In this document: positions 35,257 to 47,134 of the stretch, piece by piece
Numbering within the stretch: position 1 is the stretch's first letter
Layout: every line of letters starts with the position of its first letter
Assembly (NCBI GenBank): GCA_905182985.1
Contig: CAJJDN010000071.1
Location: forward strand, 62,001-126,000
Length of the DNA stretch: 64,000 nucleotides
Origin: Paramecium sonneborni
Taxonomy: Eukaryota > Ciliophora > Oligohymenophorea > Peniculida > Parameciidae
Direction of reading: 5' to 3'
The notes under the pieces: generated by a model
The model's input: only the letters and a program-made list of their open reading frames with translations
Databases searched by the model: none
Told to the model about the DNA's origin: nothing
Made by a program: the position numbers and the translations under genes

Positions 35257-36923
35257 AATAATTTAAGAAATAATTATTTATTTTTTAACAAATTTCAAAA
35301 ATGTAATATAAATATTTATAATACGATAATATTAAGCAATAAGAAATCTAACTAATATGTTTATTGATTTTAAATAAAATATTTTTCCATAAAAAATATC
35401 ATTCCCATATTTTAAAATTAACTATCTTTTTTATTGAGGATGATCTGAGAGTTAATAATAAAAACTACTGATGTTTTTTATGATTCACAAATTGAAATTT
35501 TTCGAAAGAAACATTTATTTGATAACTCAAACTTAGATTTGAATAAAATAAAAAAATAAGAAAGATCAAGTATTTATAGATGATTAATAAAGAAGTTTAC
35601 TTTAATTTTTAGAGGATATAATCTAATTTTTTAGTGCTGATTGAACAATAAATAATTAACCTTTTCTATTATCATTATATTAGCCTATAATTGAAAGCAT
35701 CAGCTTTAGAATTCATTAATATCATCATTGATATAATAAGTTAAAATAACAATCATAGTTATGTTGATTAACTATATTAATATATTTTAATATATTACTT
35801 TTATAATCTAAAGAGGACTTTAGTAAATCTACCCAATACTTATACAAACAATTAATAATTCAAAATTGTATCTATCAATGAATATGTGTCTTAAACTATT
35901 ATTAATGATAAGCCAGCCATGTTGCAAATGATGAAGCAACCTATTTCAAGAAAGATGTTTCAGTATTTTGGATAAAAAGTTCAGCAAAAAGTCTTACTAT
36001 CAATCATAAATCACTATTTCTGATTTTTATATCTATTATTCTTAATATAATTCTAAATTTCATGAACAGGGATCGAATAGATAACAAACCCTAAATTTCA
36101 TTCAAAAATAACATTTCAGTTCCTTAAGAATCAATCTCTGCCAAAATTACTTTTTAATATTTCATAATTGAGAGGAAATTACTATATAGAAGCATAAACT
36201 GAATATAGTTTTCATTAAATTTAAAAAACTATTTGAAAAAAGTTGCTTTATTTCTCTTCCAAAGAAATCTATTATTCTATTATTTTCAATAAATCATTAA
36301 GTACATTTTTATTAAAATTTTCGAATTTTTTTATTTTTACAATAATTATGTATAAGAATAATAATGTATAAAATTCTAAATTTTTTATAGCAATATAAAA
36401 AATTTTACTGAAATTAAAAAAATTTTTATTTAAAAAATATAATGGATATTTATTAACTTTTTAACAAAATTTACATTTATAAAATTTTTATAGGATCTTA
36501 AACTATAATCATATTTGCAATTCTAATATCTTTCTATCAGGTAAATCTTAAATATTTTAAGAATAATTTTAATATTATTAATTATACCATTCTAATTTTT
36601 CACAAATTTTTAATTTCAGAAACTTTTCCTCATAAAAATTTTAATTATTAATTAGACATATGGAGAAAATTTAGCAGAGAGAGAGGAAACTTTTATCTTA
36701 ATTTATATATAAATATATAAATATATATATAATCAGCTTTAATATTTATTATATTTTTTGGATTGTAAAAGTGATGCTCTATTTAGTTAAATTTAGTCTT
36801 AATTTTTAGGGTAAATACTTTAATAAAAGTCAATAGTATGGTTAACTTAGTTTAAAGTTTTCCGAGATATAAATATCTTTGAGTAAAATATTAAATATAT
36901 TTTTATTTTTTTTAAAAAATTTT
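35257..36923. other. long gap with uncertain ORFs
   Basis: About 1.7 kb. Between about 35,880 and 36,220 all three plus frames show protein-like stretches (for example NDEATYFKKDVSVFWIKSS followed by FLIFISIILNIILNF and a hydrophilic part ending at a TGA near 36,212), but no single gene model with start and introns holds. Bases 36,300-36,760 are extremely A+T-rich with TA tracts. Possibly a small membrane-protein gene or a decayed one. Confidence 0.4.
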
Positions 36924-38205
36924 ATGAAATAGATTACTTTAGTTGTTTTTGTATTCCTATGTTTAGGACTGGTTCAAGGTTAAGGATAATTTGAATCTGG
37001 CAATCAAATCATAATGTATGCTTCAGAAGACCACATTTTAAAAATATCATAAAACGTTCCTAGGGAGCTTTCTGTTAATGTTAGATTCTAGAAAGTGTTT
37101 AATAACATACCTTAAGTATTCATTTCCTCACAAGTCTTTGATTGTGGATCAGGATCACCAAATGGATTTAGTATTGATGTCTCTTAAGTTACTAAAGAGG
37201 GTAATATATATTGATTAATTTTTTTTTAGGATTTGTACTAACAGGAATCGCTTTATCACCTTAACCTTTATATTAATTGTAAGTTGATTGGTATGCTTTC
37301 GATGATTAGAGGATTAAAGTTCTTGAGTATGAATAAGAAAATATTTAAAAAATGGCTGAACCAGGTGATTAAATAACAACTTTCTAATTATATCCAAACA
37401 TGGTATCTCAGCCCAATTTTGGAATAATTTCATTAATTGGAGTGAAACATTTCTATGAACCTAATTTGGAATTAAAAGTAGTTTATAAATTATATTTAGA
37501 TTGAAAATTTGTCTTAAAACTAAGTATCTGTATCAGCCAGAAAATTTGGAAATTCTTAATTATTATACGTTAAATTTAATGTATATAGGGAACAAGTGGA
37601 GCCTTATGGGCAGCATCACCTTAAGAATTCATTTTTGACTCAAACCATCCATTTTAAAATAGACCATTAGAAGCTGCTGAAGTTATTTCTTCAAATGAAT
37701 TACCATAATAAATAACTTAAGGAACAAGAAATATTCCAATAGTTGCAACTCGAGGATATGATTTGGAGAAAACTACAAATCTTAGATTAAAATATATAAA
37801 TGTTGTTCTTGGTGCTAAATTGGAATACAAATTTTAAACATGTAAAATGATGTATTTATTTTTATAGGGTGGGATACTAAATTTTACAAATTATATCATT
37901 AAGCAGCAGTTTACATTCCTCCATCTCAAAATACTTAATAAAATGTTGTAAAAAGTTCAGCATCTTTAAATGTGTTTAACATTGTTAATAAAGTTTAATA
38001 TGCACACACAACAACGAGTGCGAATTAAAATACATTAACTGCAAACAAGTTTATACCAAATCCTTAAGTTACTTCAATTATGAAAAGTATAGGTCCAGCA
38101 AGCTAAATAAATAATGCAATTAGCAATGTACTCAACCGTCGAACTTTCCTTAGCTAAACAAGCAATAATGAGGAAGATGACCTGAATATCTTATCAAGGA
38201 ATTGA
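36924..38205 (+). CDS. secreted protein with H-type lectin-like domain
   Basis: 394 residues. N-terminal signal peptide (MKQITLVVFVFLCLGLVQG). Residues ~45-125 match the H-type lectin pattern (Pfam H_lectin): NVRFQKVFNNIPQVFISSQV, a central FSIDVSQVTKEGFVLTG and YQLQVDWYAFDD, the order F...P.V.+S...F.+.+..+...GF.+.....+...W.A. Such domains bind GalNAc in snail agglutinin and occur in Dictyostelium discoidins. A second, unrecognised region and a Ser/Thr/Asn-rich tail follow. Introns: 37201-37229 (29 nt), 37478-37499 (22 nt), 37569-37588 (20 nt, starts GTT) and 37842-37867 (26 nt), all ending TAG. Sugar binding is inferred. Confidence 0.7.
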
Positions 38206-38699
38206 TATATTTTAAGCAAAAAATAATTGGATAATTTAATATTAATTGAGAGGTGGCTTGTTAATATTATTCAGAATTCTACTTTCAAGCTAATCTTAAT
38301 TTTTTCTCCTAATAGAATATAGATCATATTTAAATAAGAATATCTTTCTTTAAAATTCTATATATTTTAGATACTCAATTATATTTGGAATTCGTCCCTG
38401 AGTAATCTAGAAAACATTTTATTTTCTAAAATTAAAATGCAAAATTGAAATCTTTTCTAAGAAACTTTATTTAAATTTAAATAAATAAGGTTATGAGTTT
38501 TTAAAACCTTACTATTTCTTATGATCCAATTTTTAAATTATTTTTAATTGATTAAATTAATTTTTATAATAATGAAAAATTATTGAAAATTCAATTTTAA
38601 AATTTATCATATTTACTGATAAGAAAATATATAATTTTTAAGAAATAAATAAAAAATAAATATTCAAAATAATTTAGATAAGAAATATATTATAGATTA
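38206..38699. other. intergenic, A+T-rich
   Basis: Convergent 3' region between the lectin-like gene and the CRAL-TRIO gene. No supported frame. Confidence 0.6.
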
Positions 38700-40186
38700 T
38701 CACATAATTGAGCATGCTTAAACATTATTACTAGATGGTCTCTAAGAATCATTTAATTTATCATCCATAGATTCATAAAGTCTTTGAGATTGAGCTGGAG
38801 CTCCTAATTAAGGAACTGGCATGGTATTTGGTCTATTTGTTTATTATATAGTGCTTGTAGGTTTTTAATAGGATCCAACTAATTATTAAGCTATTTATTG
38901 ATCTTTAATTCTTTATGAGGATGTAACAGAATTGGCTTTACTATTTTATTTAAATTATTGTTCTGGTAATGTTGATCCTTAGAAGCCTGGATTCATAAAT
39001 TATTATTATGGGGATTATTAAATTTGATTAGTTTATTAATAGAATTCTCCTGAGAAATTAGTTTAACTTAGATCTTAATATTCTTAAGGATAATTTGACT
39101 ATTTAAAAGCATTTCCCATAGTTTAATGAAAATCAATGACTTTTAATTTACCAGAAGCAACACTTGATTTAGGTTCACTTTTAACAGTGGCTTCTTATGA
39201 TCTTACTTCATCATCTCTTTATTATAGTCTTTCTAATAATTCTTTAGGATCATTATAGAGTGAATATTAAATAGTTCCTTAATTATAGATAGGTTTTTAA
39301 ACTTTATAAGAAATACTACTAGGTTATTGAATAATTTGAGAAGGTAACCAATATTACTAAATATTTGGCATTCCCCCTCCAAATCTACGTTCTAACATAT
39401 CAGGATGAAAACCATGAGCAAGAGGAGCAAATGATTTAGATTCCCAGATTTCAATTTTTTTGAAAGTTCTACTATCAAGCATTTAATGATAATTATCCCA
39501 ATTCATAAGTAATTCTTTAGATGGATTAAATAAATAGAGACGATCTAATATTTATGGAAAGTTTTGACTCATCATCCAAATAATAACTTGAAATGTTTTT
39601 TATGGGAAGTTGTAAAGACTCATTTAATCAGTTTCAACAATGACAACAATATTTTCAACTTTTGCTGGATAGAATAAATAATCTTCACAAATAACAAATA
39701 ATATTGATAAAGCATGAATAAAAGCATCAGAATCAAATAAATATAGATCCATCATATGTAAATTAATAACAATAATAGGACGATATTAATAATCTTTACC
39801 TCCAATATATACTAATCCTTCTCTTAAACATAAAAGTACTTTTTCAGGAATATTTGAGAGTCTACTAGTATTCAACCAATAAATATGTCGTTTATATAAC
39901 TAAATATAAGATTTGAAAATACTTCTAAACAATTAGTCATATTAAAATATCCTGCATAAAGAAATCTTAAGAGTACATCATCAGTACTAACACTGATATT
40001 AGCTCCTCTTATAATATCTTTAAATTATTGAATTTATTTTTTTTCAAAATGATCATATTCAACAGATTAAAAAATTCGTCTAGTAGCAGTTCGTTCAATA
40101 CCTTCTTTAATATAGCCATCTTCATGATGAATTTCTTCAACTGTTCTAGGTTTGAGTTTTAAATAATCAAATTGTGTTCCAAACAT
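38700..40186 (-). CDS. CRAL-TRIO (Sec14-like) lipid-binding protein
   Basis: 487 residues. An N-terminal helical CRAL-TRIO-N-like part (DDVLLRFLYAGYFNMTNCLE) is followed by the lipid-binding domain: YRPIIVINLHMMDLY, ENIVVIVETDQMSLYNFP, IWMMSQNFPQILDRLYLFNP and the C-terminal WDNYHQMLDSRTFKKIEIWE region, in the order seen in Sec14 proteins that carry phosphatidylinositol or other lipids. The last ~200 residues are Gln/Ser/Pro-rich and disordered. One intron, 39900-39922 (23 nt, TAG). Divergent from uL11m with 20 bp between start codons. Ligand unknown. Confidence 0.88.
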
Positions 40187-40206
40187 AATAATAATATATA
40201 AATAAA

Positions 40207-40785
40207 ATGAATTTGATAAAGAAAAAATTATAGACACTTCCAAAAGATTATAGAGCTAAAATAATGCTTAGACTTTATGCTGGTGTAGCAAAACCAAGTC
40301 CTAAGATGGGTCAATCATTAGGTCCTTTAGGAATTAATATGATGCAATTTTGCAAAGAATTCAATGCTGCAAGTTAATCCTTTAGACCAGATGTACCACT
40401 TAGAGTTTAAGTTATTGCATTTCCAGATAGAACATTTAAATTTCTAATTAAACCACCTGAAACTACTTGGTTTCTAAGAAAAGCAACTGGTATCACATAT
40501 AAATAATCTAATAATCTTATAGGTACAGATAAATTCACCAATTTCCCTGGTTATATATGGTATGATACTATTTCTTTATAACAAGTTTATGAAATTGGTA
40601 ATATTACATATATATAATATATTCAATTAGCAAAAGTAAAATAAGAAATGGATCCACACTTAAAACATGTATCACTTCCTGCCATTTGTAGAATGATCAT
40701 AGGATAATTAGCATCTTTAGGATGCAATTTATCTACATAATATTTTAAACCAGAAACCATTGTTAGACCAGAAATAAAGAGTTGA
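40207..40785 (+). CDS. MRPL11: mitochondrial ribosomal protein uL11
   Basis: 181-residue large-subunit protein uL11 that forms the GTPase-associated stalk base. Seen: [20 protein letters not shown] (the bacterial-type N-terminal signature), [27 protein letters not shown] and, after the intron, [20 protein letters not shown] leading to RMIIGQLASLGCN. The intron, 40598-40630 (33 nt, TAG), is in frame if retained but interrupts the conserved YEIAKVKQ, so it is removed. Bacterial-type motifs and the basic leader ([18 protein letters not shown]) indicate a nuclear gene for the mitochondrial ribosome. Confidence 0.92.
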
Positions 40786-40799
40786 TATATTATTAAAAT

Positions 40800-41227
40800 A
40801 TGAATTATGAAACCCCTCATGCTCAAAAAATGTTTACATTGTTTTAATCTTCTGCATAAGTACATCTCTCTTACTAAATTTCCATAGATTCAAAGTCCTT
40901 ATTAATAGCTATTTATATTTCAAAATCGAGTTCCTCTTGATAATCAGCCATAATAAGCAATCTAAAAAAATAAGAAATAAATTTTTATTCCTAAACCTCC
41001 TACTCAACTCAAAAATAAAATACCATTAAAATTAGATTATTTTGGATCTCAAAATACAATCCTTTAAAATAAATCTCCAATTCATACTTATCAAAATATC
41101 ATTGATCTTATTAGATAAAATTAAGAATTGAAAAATGAATTAATTGAAATTGATAAAGATATCCAAAATTATTAAGTATTTATCTATATTCATTTAGAGT
41201 CTTATAGATATTAGAATCAAAAAATGA
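40800..41227 (+). CDS. hypothetical Gln/Pro-rich protein
   Basis: 125 residues with two introns: 40860-40887 (28 nt) and 41176-41197 (22 nt), both TAG. The N-terminus (MNYETPHAQKMFTLFQSSAQ) is followed by a Gln/Lys/Pro stretch (IFIPKPPTQLKNKIPLKLDY) and a short coiled coil (LIRQNQELKNELIEIDKD). It begins 14 bp after uL11m and ends 18 bp before the VPS9 gene. I first read it as the 5' part of that gene, but the frames only join if it ends here. Not recognised. Confidence 0.55.
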
Positions 41228-41245
41228 TTTTATTTTATATTATAT

Positions 41246-42338
41246 ATGGGTAATTAATAAAAGCAAAAATCTATTCTAGAACTTTGGAATGAACATTGTT
41301 TAACTAAAAGCTCGCAATCTAAAAATCAAATATTGAAAATATATAAACCAGAAATCATTCGCGAAAATGCAATCAAAGTCTTAGATTTAACAGTTCATTA
41401 AAATCATCTCTAATCATATAAAGAAGATCTTAAAAGATTCTTACTCAATATGGATCCTTAGAAATATGCCCAATAATTAGCTATTTCTGCTTATCTTAAT
41501 CACAGTAACTAATCCTCTTTTTATGAAAAGCTTAAACTACAGAATTTTTGATTCCATAAGTTAACAATCTCAAAGAAGAGTTGATTTATAAACAAATTGC
41601 AGATCATCATCTTATCAAAGATTTGATGAATATTTGGAGTTAAATATTTAGTGAAAAATATTCAATTTTTTAGAATCAATAAGAAAAGGAATACCTAATC
41701 AAATTAATAGAATCTAAAGATTTTGTTTATTCCTCTCTATGCAATGATATTAAATATTTTATTTCATATTTGGAATAAATGCTTTAATTAATATATGAAG
41801 TTTAAAATAGAGAAAAATTTAAACAATTACTTATCAAAATGATATTTTAAAATAAGTAACTAAAAAGTATTATTTTTGATACTTTTGAAATATATAGTTT
41901 GGATAAAACTTAAATTTTCAAAAAGAAACTTAATAAATATGTTAATATAAAATTACATGAATTATAAGTACCAGAAAAATATAATTCAGATTATTAAAAT
42001 ACCAAAAATCAATTATAAGAGATCTTAATTATTGAGAATCCTTGTGATAAATTTGATCTATTTTCTAAACTAGAATAAACTATGATTAAGGACATTAAAA
42101 AGGGAGGAAGTCAATAAATTTTACTTGAACTAGATTGGTATTATATATATTTTACAATAGTTAAATCGGAATATTGACATTTTGTATATTTAAGATATAA
42201 TCTGAAAAATGGGTATGTCAATTAAATTTCATTCAAATGTTTTTGGGAGCTGAAATGACATATAATTCAGGCCGAGATTCAGCCTAATTTACAAATGTTT
42301 TAGGTGCTATTGAATATATAATGAGTGATAAATTTTGA
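41246..42338 (+). CDS. VPS9-domain protein, probable Rab5-type GEF, with MGN start
   Basis: 347 residues. Starts MGNQQKQKS, which fits N-myristoylation. After a helical N-terminal region comes a VPS9-like domain at the C-terminus: ENPCDKFDLFSKLEQTMIKD (the family P.DK...I... helix), then LLELDCQIGILTFCIFKIQS, FIQMFLGAEMTYNSGRDSAQ and a final TNVLGAIEYIM, like the domain's Y..T...A..FI end. VPS9 domains exchange nucleotide on Rab5-family GTPases at endosomes. Introns: 41505-41530 (26 nt, AAG) and 42138-42160 (23 nt, TAG). Ends five bases from the convergent kinesin stop. Good but remote assignment. Confidence 0.75.
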
Positions 42339-42343
42339 TAATA

Positions 42344-44574
42344 TCATTATTCTTCATCAGAAATGTTTTCCTTACCTATAACTTATTCGGTATTTGGATT
42401 TTTAGTACCACCTTTCAAACATTTAAGAATTTTTTTATTTTATCGAAATGAAGAATTCACTTCTGAAGTATCTAGATGTTAACTCTTGTCTTATTTTTGC
42501 AATTCTTTTAGTTAATCATATTTAACGAATAATTTTAAATTTTCTACACTAAGTCTATTAACTTCCTCTTCTAATTTCTAAACATAATTAATAAAAATTT
42601 ATACTTAAATTTTTTAATTTTTTTCATCACAAATCTTTTTTAATTTTTAAGAATCTCTATAATATTTTTATTTTTCATTAATGACTTAGTGAACTCCAGA
42701 TAACATCTTTTCAATATTTTTATTCAACTCTTTACATTTTTCATTATATATTCTATTATCTAGTAATTATAAAATTTAAAAACTTTTATTCAAAGTATAT
42801 TCTAATTTTTAGCATTTTGCCTTTTCTGCATCTAATAACTGTTATGTTTTCTCTAATGTTTCAAGTAACTACGACTAAGTGGTAGAGTCAGTTTATAATT
42901 CAAGATTCTGTTTTTTTAATTAAGCCACTTGAATATGTAATTCAGCCAATTAATCATCTATAATTCTTATTACTAAAATTACTATGAATGTTGAATTCTT
43001 TTTTATCATCTGTCAAGAATAGCATTAATTAATCATTTAAAGCATCCTTATGATGTTTTTAATATAAGTATGTAATTTATTTTAATTTAGAAGAAACCCT
43101 TTCTTTAGCATAATTTTCGATTAAACATAATATTTGATCTTCATCAATATGAGGTTCATCATCTATGTTTCCCAATTTAGAAGACAATACTCTAAACAAA
43201 TGAGTTTATTTATTTTGATATTCAGTTTCAAGTTTAGCTTACTAATTTGCAAAATCTTACATTTCTAAAATAATAGATTAGGATAATATTAAAACTTTCT
43301 TGCATTTCATCATCTTTGAATCTAATAAGATTGGAAAATTCAATTTCTCTTTATTAATGTGCAAATTCCTATTATTTATAAACTTCAATATCTTATTCAT
43401 ATTTAGTAATAATTTATTGCATATTAAATAATTATTCATTAACATTGGGTTATTCTAGAATGATATCTTCTTAAATATCTTTAATCATTTCTTTATCTTC
43501 ATCACTAATAATAATCCCTTTTTGATATTATGAGAGTTATTCTTATAATAATAAGATTTCTCTTTCTTTATCTTAAAGAATGATTTTAAGTTCTTCAACA
43601 GTATGTTCTTTATTGATTTTCGGTTTATTTTTAATAGCTTTTGCTCTAACCCCAAATCTTAAAGTAGATAGAGTTTCTGATAAATTAAACTATGCAGGAG
43701 AGCATGTAATAATAAGTGTAGTTCTACTATTTCCACCAAAAGAACATTATAAAATTCTAGTTAGTTTAGAATCTCTATAAGGTACATGTTAACTACCATC
43801 TGTTAATGCATTAATTACTTATCCCAATGCAGATAATGATTTATTAATACCTTTAGCTTCATCTAAGATTTTACCTTCAGCACCAGTTTTAGATACTTTT
43901 TCACTTCCAGCCAAATCAACTAAAAATAGTTTACCTGTTTTAGCTGATTAATCTCTTAAATCAATAGATTAAACTGTCATGATAAATATCATATGTGAAC
44001 GAGATGATTATTCATTCATATTAGTGCTAGCTATCATTCTATTAGAATTACACATTTTTAGAATATCATATATTTCTGATTAATCAACTATTGATGTTTC
44101 GGTTATTCCATCAATATATGTAGAATGATTCTTATCTTCTCTAATTTTTAAATCATTTTTTTTGATATTCTATAAATCTCTCACCTTCTCCATATATATT
44201 TCAGCAACTGATATTTTAATACGATATTCAATATAATCAGGACTTGCTTCAATATAATCAAATAATGTATTAACCATTCTTTTTATGATTCCTTATTCTT
44301 CTCCTGTTGAGCCTTCCATAGTATGTGTTTTTCCAGATCCTGTCTATCCATAAGCTACAACAGTTCCATTAAATCCTTCTAACACTCCTTTAATTACAGG
44401 TTCTGCACCTATTTTAAATACTTCTATTTATTTTCCAGGATGAAAGATGCGGTCGAAGTTAAATTATTGATTCTCTATTAGAATACTCTTGTCATCTGCA
44501 AAATATATCTAACTCTCAATCTGGCCAGAAATTGATGGCCTAAATCGACAAATCACTTAAATATTAGTCGTCAT
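42344..44574 (-). CDS. kinesin with N-terminal motor, kinesin-1-like
   Basis: 715 residues. The N-terminal motor has IQVICRFRP, the P-loop [13 protein letters not shown], switch I NEQSSRSHM, switch [17 protein letters not shown] and the [14 protein letters not shown] microtubule-binding loop with GGNSRTTLI, followed by the neck ([20 protein letters not shown]) that is characteristic of kinesin-1 heavy chains. The rest is coiled coil with no obvious cargo domain, shorter than animal kinesin-1. Introns: 43265-43295 (31 nt, starts GTT), 42958-42982 (25 nt) and probably 42578-42604 (27 nt, in frame). A plus-end directed microtubule motor; family assignment from motor and neck. Confidence 0.94.
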
Positions 44575-44611
44575 ATAAATTCAAAATAATTATAATTAGG
44601 AACTGTTAATT

Positions 44612-45130
44612 TCATTGACGTTCTGCCTTGAATATTCCAATTATCTTTTCAACAAATCCAATCAACCATTACACCATTTTATCTTCCTCATTAACCCACT
44701 TCTCATTTACTTCATATTATAACTATAATCCAGAACTGGTATTAGCCTTTTATATAATATACTTTATTCATACCAATTATAAAACATATTCTAAATCATC
44801 CTCTATATTCGTTTTTATTAATGCTAAATTCAATAGCATTTTATGTTATTCCTTTTATTCCATCATTTTTTATACTATTCCTCTTGCTAATATCTATATA
44901 TCCTTATTCTATTATTCTAAATACTATTGCAATATCAATATAAATGACACTTAAAACTCTTTATCTAAATATTTATAAATTTTATCCATATCCTCAATTA
45001 TTCCATCATTATCAGCATTTTCTAATTCAATCTATACATTTTCAGTATTATTATCAATCAAAAGATATAATTTCTTCTCTTCATAATTACAATGCTTCTT
45101 TAAATCCTTTAATTTTTACTTTTCCCTCAT
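44612..45130 (-). CDS. hypothetical helical protein
   Basis: 163 residues. Starts MREKQKLKDLKKHCNYEEKK, continues with acidic and hydrophobic helices (GIIEDMDKIYKYLDKEFQ, LARGIVQKMMEQKEQHKM) and ends WLIGFVEKIIGIFKAERQ. One intron, 44747-44773 (27 nt, ends AAG). Its ATG overlaps the TGA of the next gene upstream (shared ATGA at 45127-45130), which may mean the two form one transcript or one mis-modelled gene. No family recognised. Confidence 0.5.
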
Positions 45131-45454
45131 TAAACTAAATATATTACCTTAAGCTTTCTTGTTTCTTCACTTTTCTTTGTTTTAGTTGATTCCTCCATTG
45201 TATTACTCTTCTGTCCTGTCTTATATCTTAAAGCTAAACTTCCTTTCTCGCAAATCAATGTTAACATTTGTAAAGCACGAGGAACATTAAACCATTGTCT
45301 TTTATCTATTTCTTAAGTTGTCTCATTATTTTCTTTCTTCTTTTTAGGTCTACCCTAATATAAAGTGAAGACAAATTACAACTTTTCCGTAGTTCTAATC
45401 ATCTCCAATCTTATTCTTTTTTTATTTTTTAATTCCTGAACTTCCTTTCCCCAT
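45127..45454 (-). CDS. small basic protein with AT-hook-like GRPKKKK
   Basis: 100 residues starting MGKGSSGIKKQKK, with a GRPKKKKEN stretch like an AT-hook DNA-binding element, then RQWFNVPRALQMLTLICEKG, a compact helical segment, and a Lys/Thr-rich end. One intron, 45355-45379 (25 nt, TAG), falls just before GRPKKKK. The TGA overlaps the start codon of the following gene. A DNA-binding role is suggested only by the short AT-hook-like motif; without the intron another frame is open, so the N-terminus is less sure. Confidence 0.5.
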
Positions 45455-46454
45455 TTATTAAAAATATTCTAAATCTAAAAAATTATTTTTATTCTTCAAA
45501 TTAAATTTTATATATATATATAGATATTTATTTTACTACTCTAAATTTATTTATTACTTCCATATACTATTCCCAAATACTTCATCTAATTAAAAATAAT
45601 CAAAATTATATAATCCAAAAAAATTATAATAAAAGGCTTTTATTTTTCCATATCCTTAATTTATCAAATACATTAACACAATAAGAGGGAAATAAATTAT
45701 CTATTTAAGTATAATACAAAATTTAAGAATCAAATACTTTATTTTATAAAGATGTTTGAACCAAAAAAAATGCAAATAATTTTAAAATGTCTTATTATGA
45801 TATCAGCTTACTTTGTCAAGAATTCAAATAATAATTGAAATTACTTCAGTATGAATTATAAATAAAACTTTACAAGTATTTCTAAATCAAATTAATTGAT
45901 GGAAATCATTCAATTGATTATGATTTTTTTTCAATATAGAATTGATGACATAACTTATATTCATAAAGTATATATATTACTTTGTATGAATTTACAACAA
46001 AATTCAGAATTTTAGAATAAACACCACCATTTCATTTTTTTGACCTTCATTTTTACTATAAGAAAAAAGTCTAAGGAACATATTAAAGAATAGAAAATAT
46101 AAGGCATTAGAATTATGTAATAAAATTATTGGATTTAAAAAAGCTAAATCAAGAATGAGTGAGAGTTTGAAAGCCAAAGAGTAAGTATTAGAAATAAATG
46201 AAAGTATTGAAATTTTAGTTAATAATACTTAATTTATAATGAATAAATCATAGAACATTTAATAGAATAATTAAGGATAAGGATTAAAATATAACAATTA
46301 ATTTATGTCTTAAAAATTCATTCATCATAATTTTTTAAACTCGATTTAAAATCACGAAAAACATGTATTCAAACAAAAAATTATAATTTTTACGATAACT
46401 TAATAGTTGTTAGATTAAAGGATAAACTTGATATTCAACCTTATATAATATGAA
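45455..46454. other. gap with ORF interrupted by double TGA
   Basis: No gene I can complete. A plus frame opens at ATG 45787 (MSYYDISLLCQEFKQQLKLL, 52 residues) and meets TGATGA at 45943-45948; the same frame then stays open to 46158 (YEFTTKFRILEQTPPFHFFD and onward). All frames here have open stretches, and no intron of normal size removes the double stop. It may be a decayed gene. Another open frame runs from ATG 46156 to about 46,550 and is antisense to the PRA1 3' end. The first 330 bases are plain A+T-rich DNA. Confidence 0.4.
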
Positions 46455-47084
46455 TCATTTATATTATAATTCAATATTGTTGTTATTGGTGAAATTAACA
46501 TACTAAGTTAAATCTTAATTGGTTTGTTGATTAGATTAGCCATCAATTAAAGCTCCTGTTGATGGTGATACAAACAAAAATGAGTGTAAAAATGATATAA
46601 GGAAACTAAATCGATATTATATTCTTACCCAACCCCAATGTAAGTAAATATGGAATCTCCACAAAACATATACAATACAATAACATTCACTAAAAAATAT
46701 ATTATATAACAATTTCTACCTAAAAACAACACAACCTTTTTTTTATCTGTTGATAGAAATCCGAAATTAGGAATATAATCTAAAAGATCATCATTTTTCA
46801 AAATAGTGTACCAACTATGAATAATAAAAAATCAAATACAGGGCTATGCTCAATCCTACGCTTATCAGAAATACCAAATTTGTTAATCCTCCTAATACAA
46901 CTATAGCAATTGTAAATTAACTATAAGTAGCACCAAATTTTGAGAAATTTTCAGATAATCTAGTCATAATTTAATCACTTTTTGGAAGGGCATAACTTGT
47001 ACTATCAAAGACCTTTTTGTCTCTAGAACTATTATTTAAAAGTACATTTAAGGTTTTTGAAGGACCTAATTTACTTAATTCATA
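46455..47084 (-). CDS. PRA1-family (prenylated Rab acceptor) membrane protein, start unresolved
   Basis: About 183 residues visible; the frame is open upstream to 47,084 and beyond but without an in-frame ATG, so a first exon is probably missed. PRA1 features: SYALPKSDQIMTRLSENFSK followed by FGATYSQFTIAIVVLGGLTN, the family's R...N...F..NY entry to a hydrophobic hairpin; a second hydrophobic pair follows (VVLFLVNVIVLYMF, GVGFLISFLHSFLFVSP). PRA1/Yip3 proteins act in ER-Golgi traffic and Rab recycling. Introns: 46815-46839 (25 nt), 46690-46719 (30 nt) and 46606-46628 (23 nt), all TAG. Identification is good, the N-terminus open. Confidence 0.68.
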
Positions 47085-47134
47085 ATATTTATTATTTAAT
47101 TATTAAAAATAAAATAAATGATGATATTTATAAT

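Noticed and set aside
36700..36740. TA-rich tract as a possible telomere, origin or satellite
   Set aside because: No telomeric C4A2/C3A3-type repeat and no regular unit; such tracts are common in this A+T-rich DNA.
44628..45138. Two plus-strand ORFs rich in Tyr, Phe and Ser
   Set aside because: Opposite the helical protein gene at 44612-45130; the composition is that of reversed Lys/Glu-rich coding sequence.
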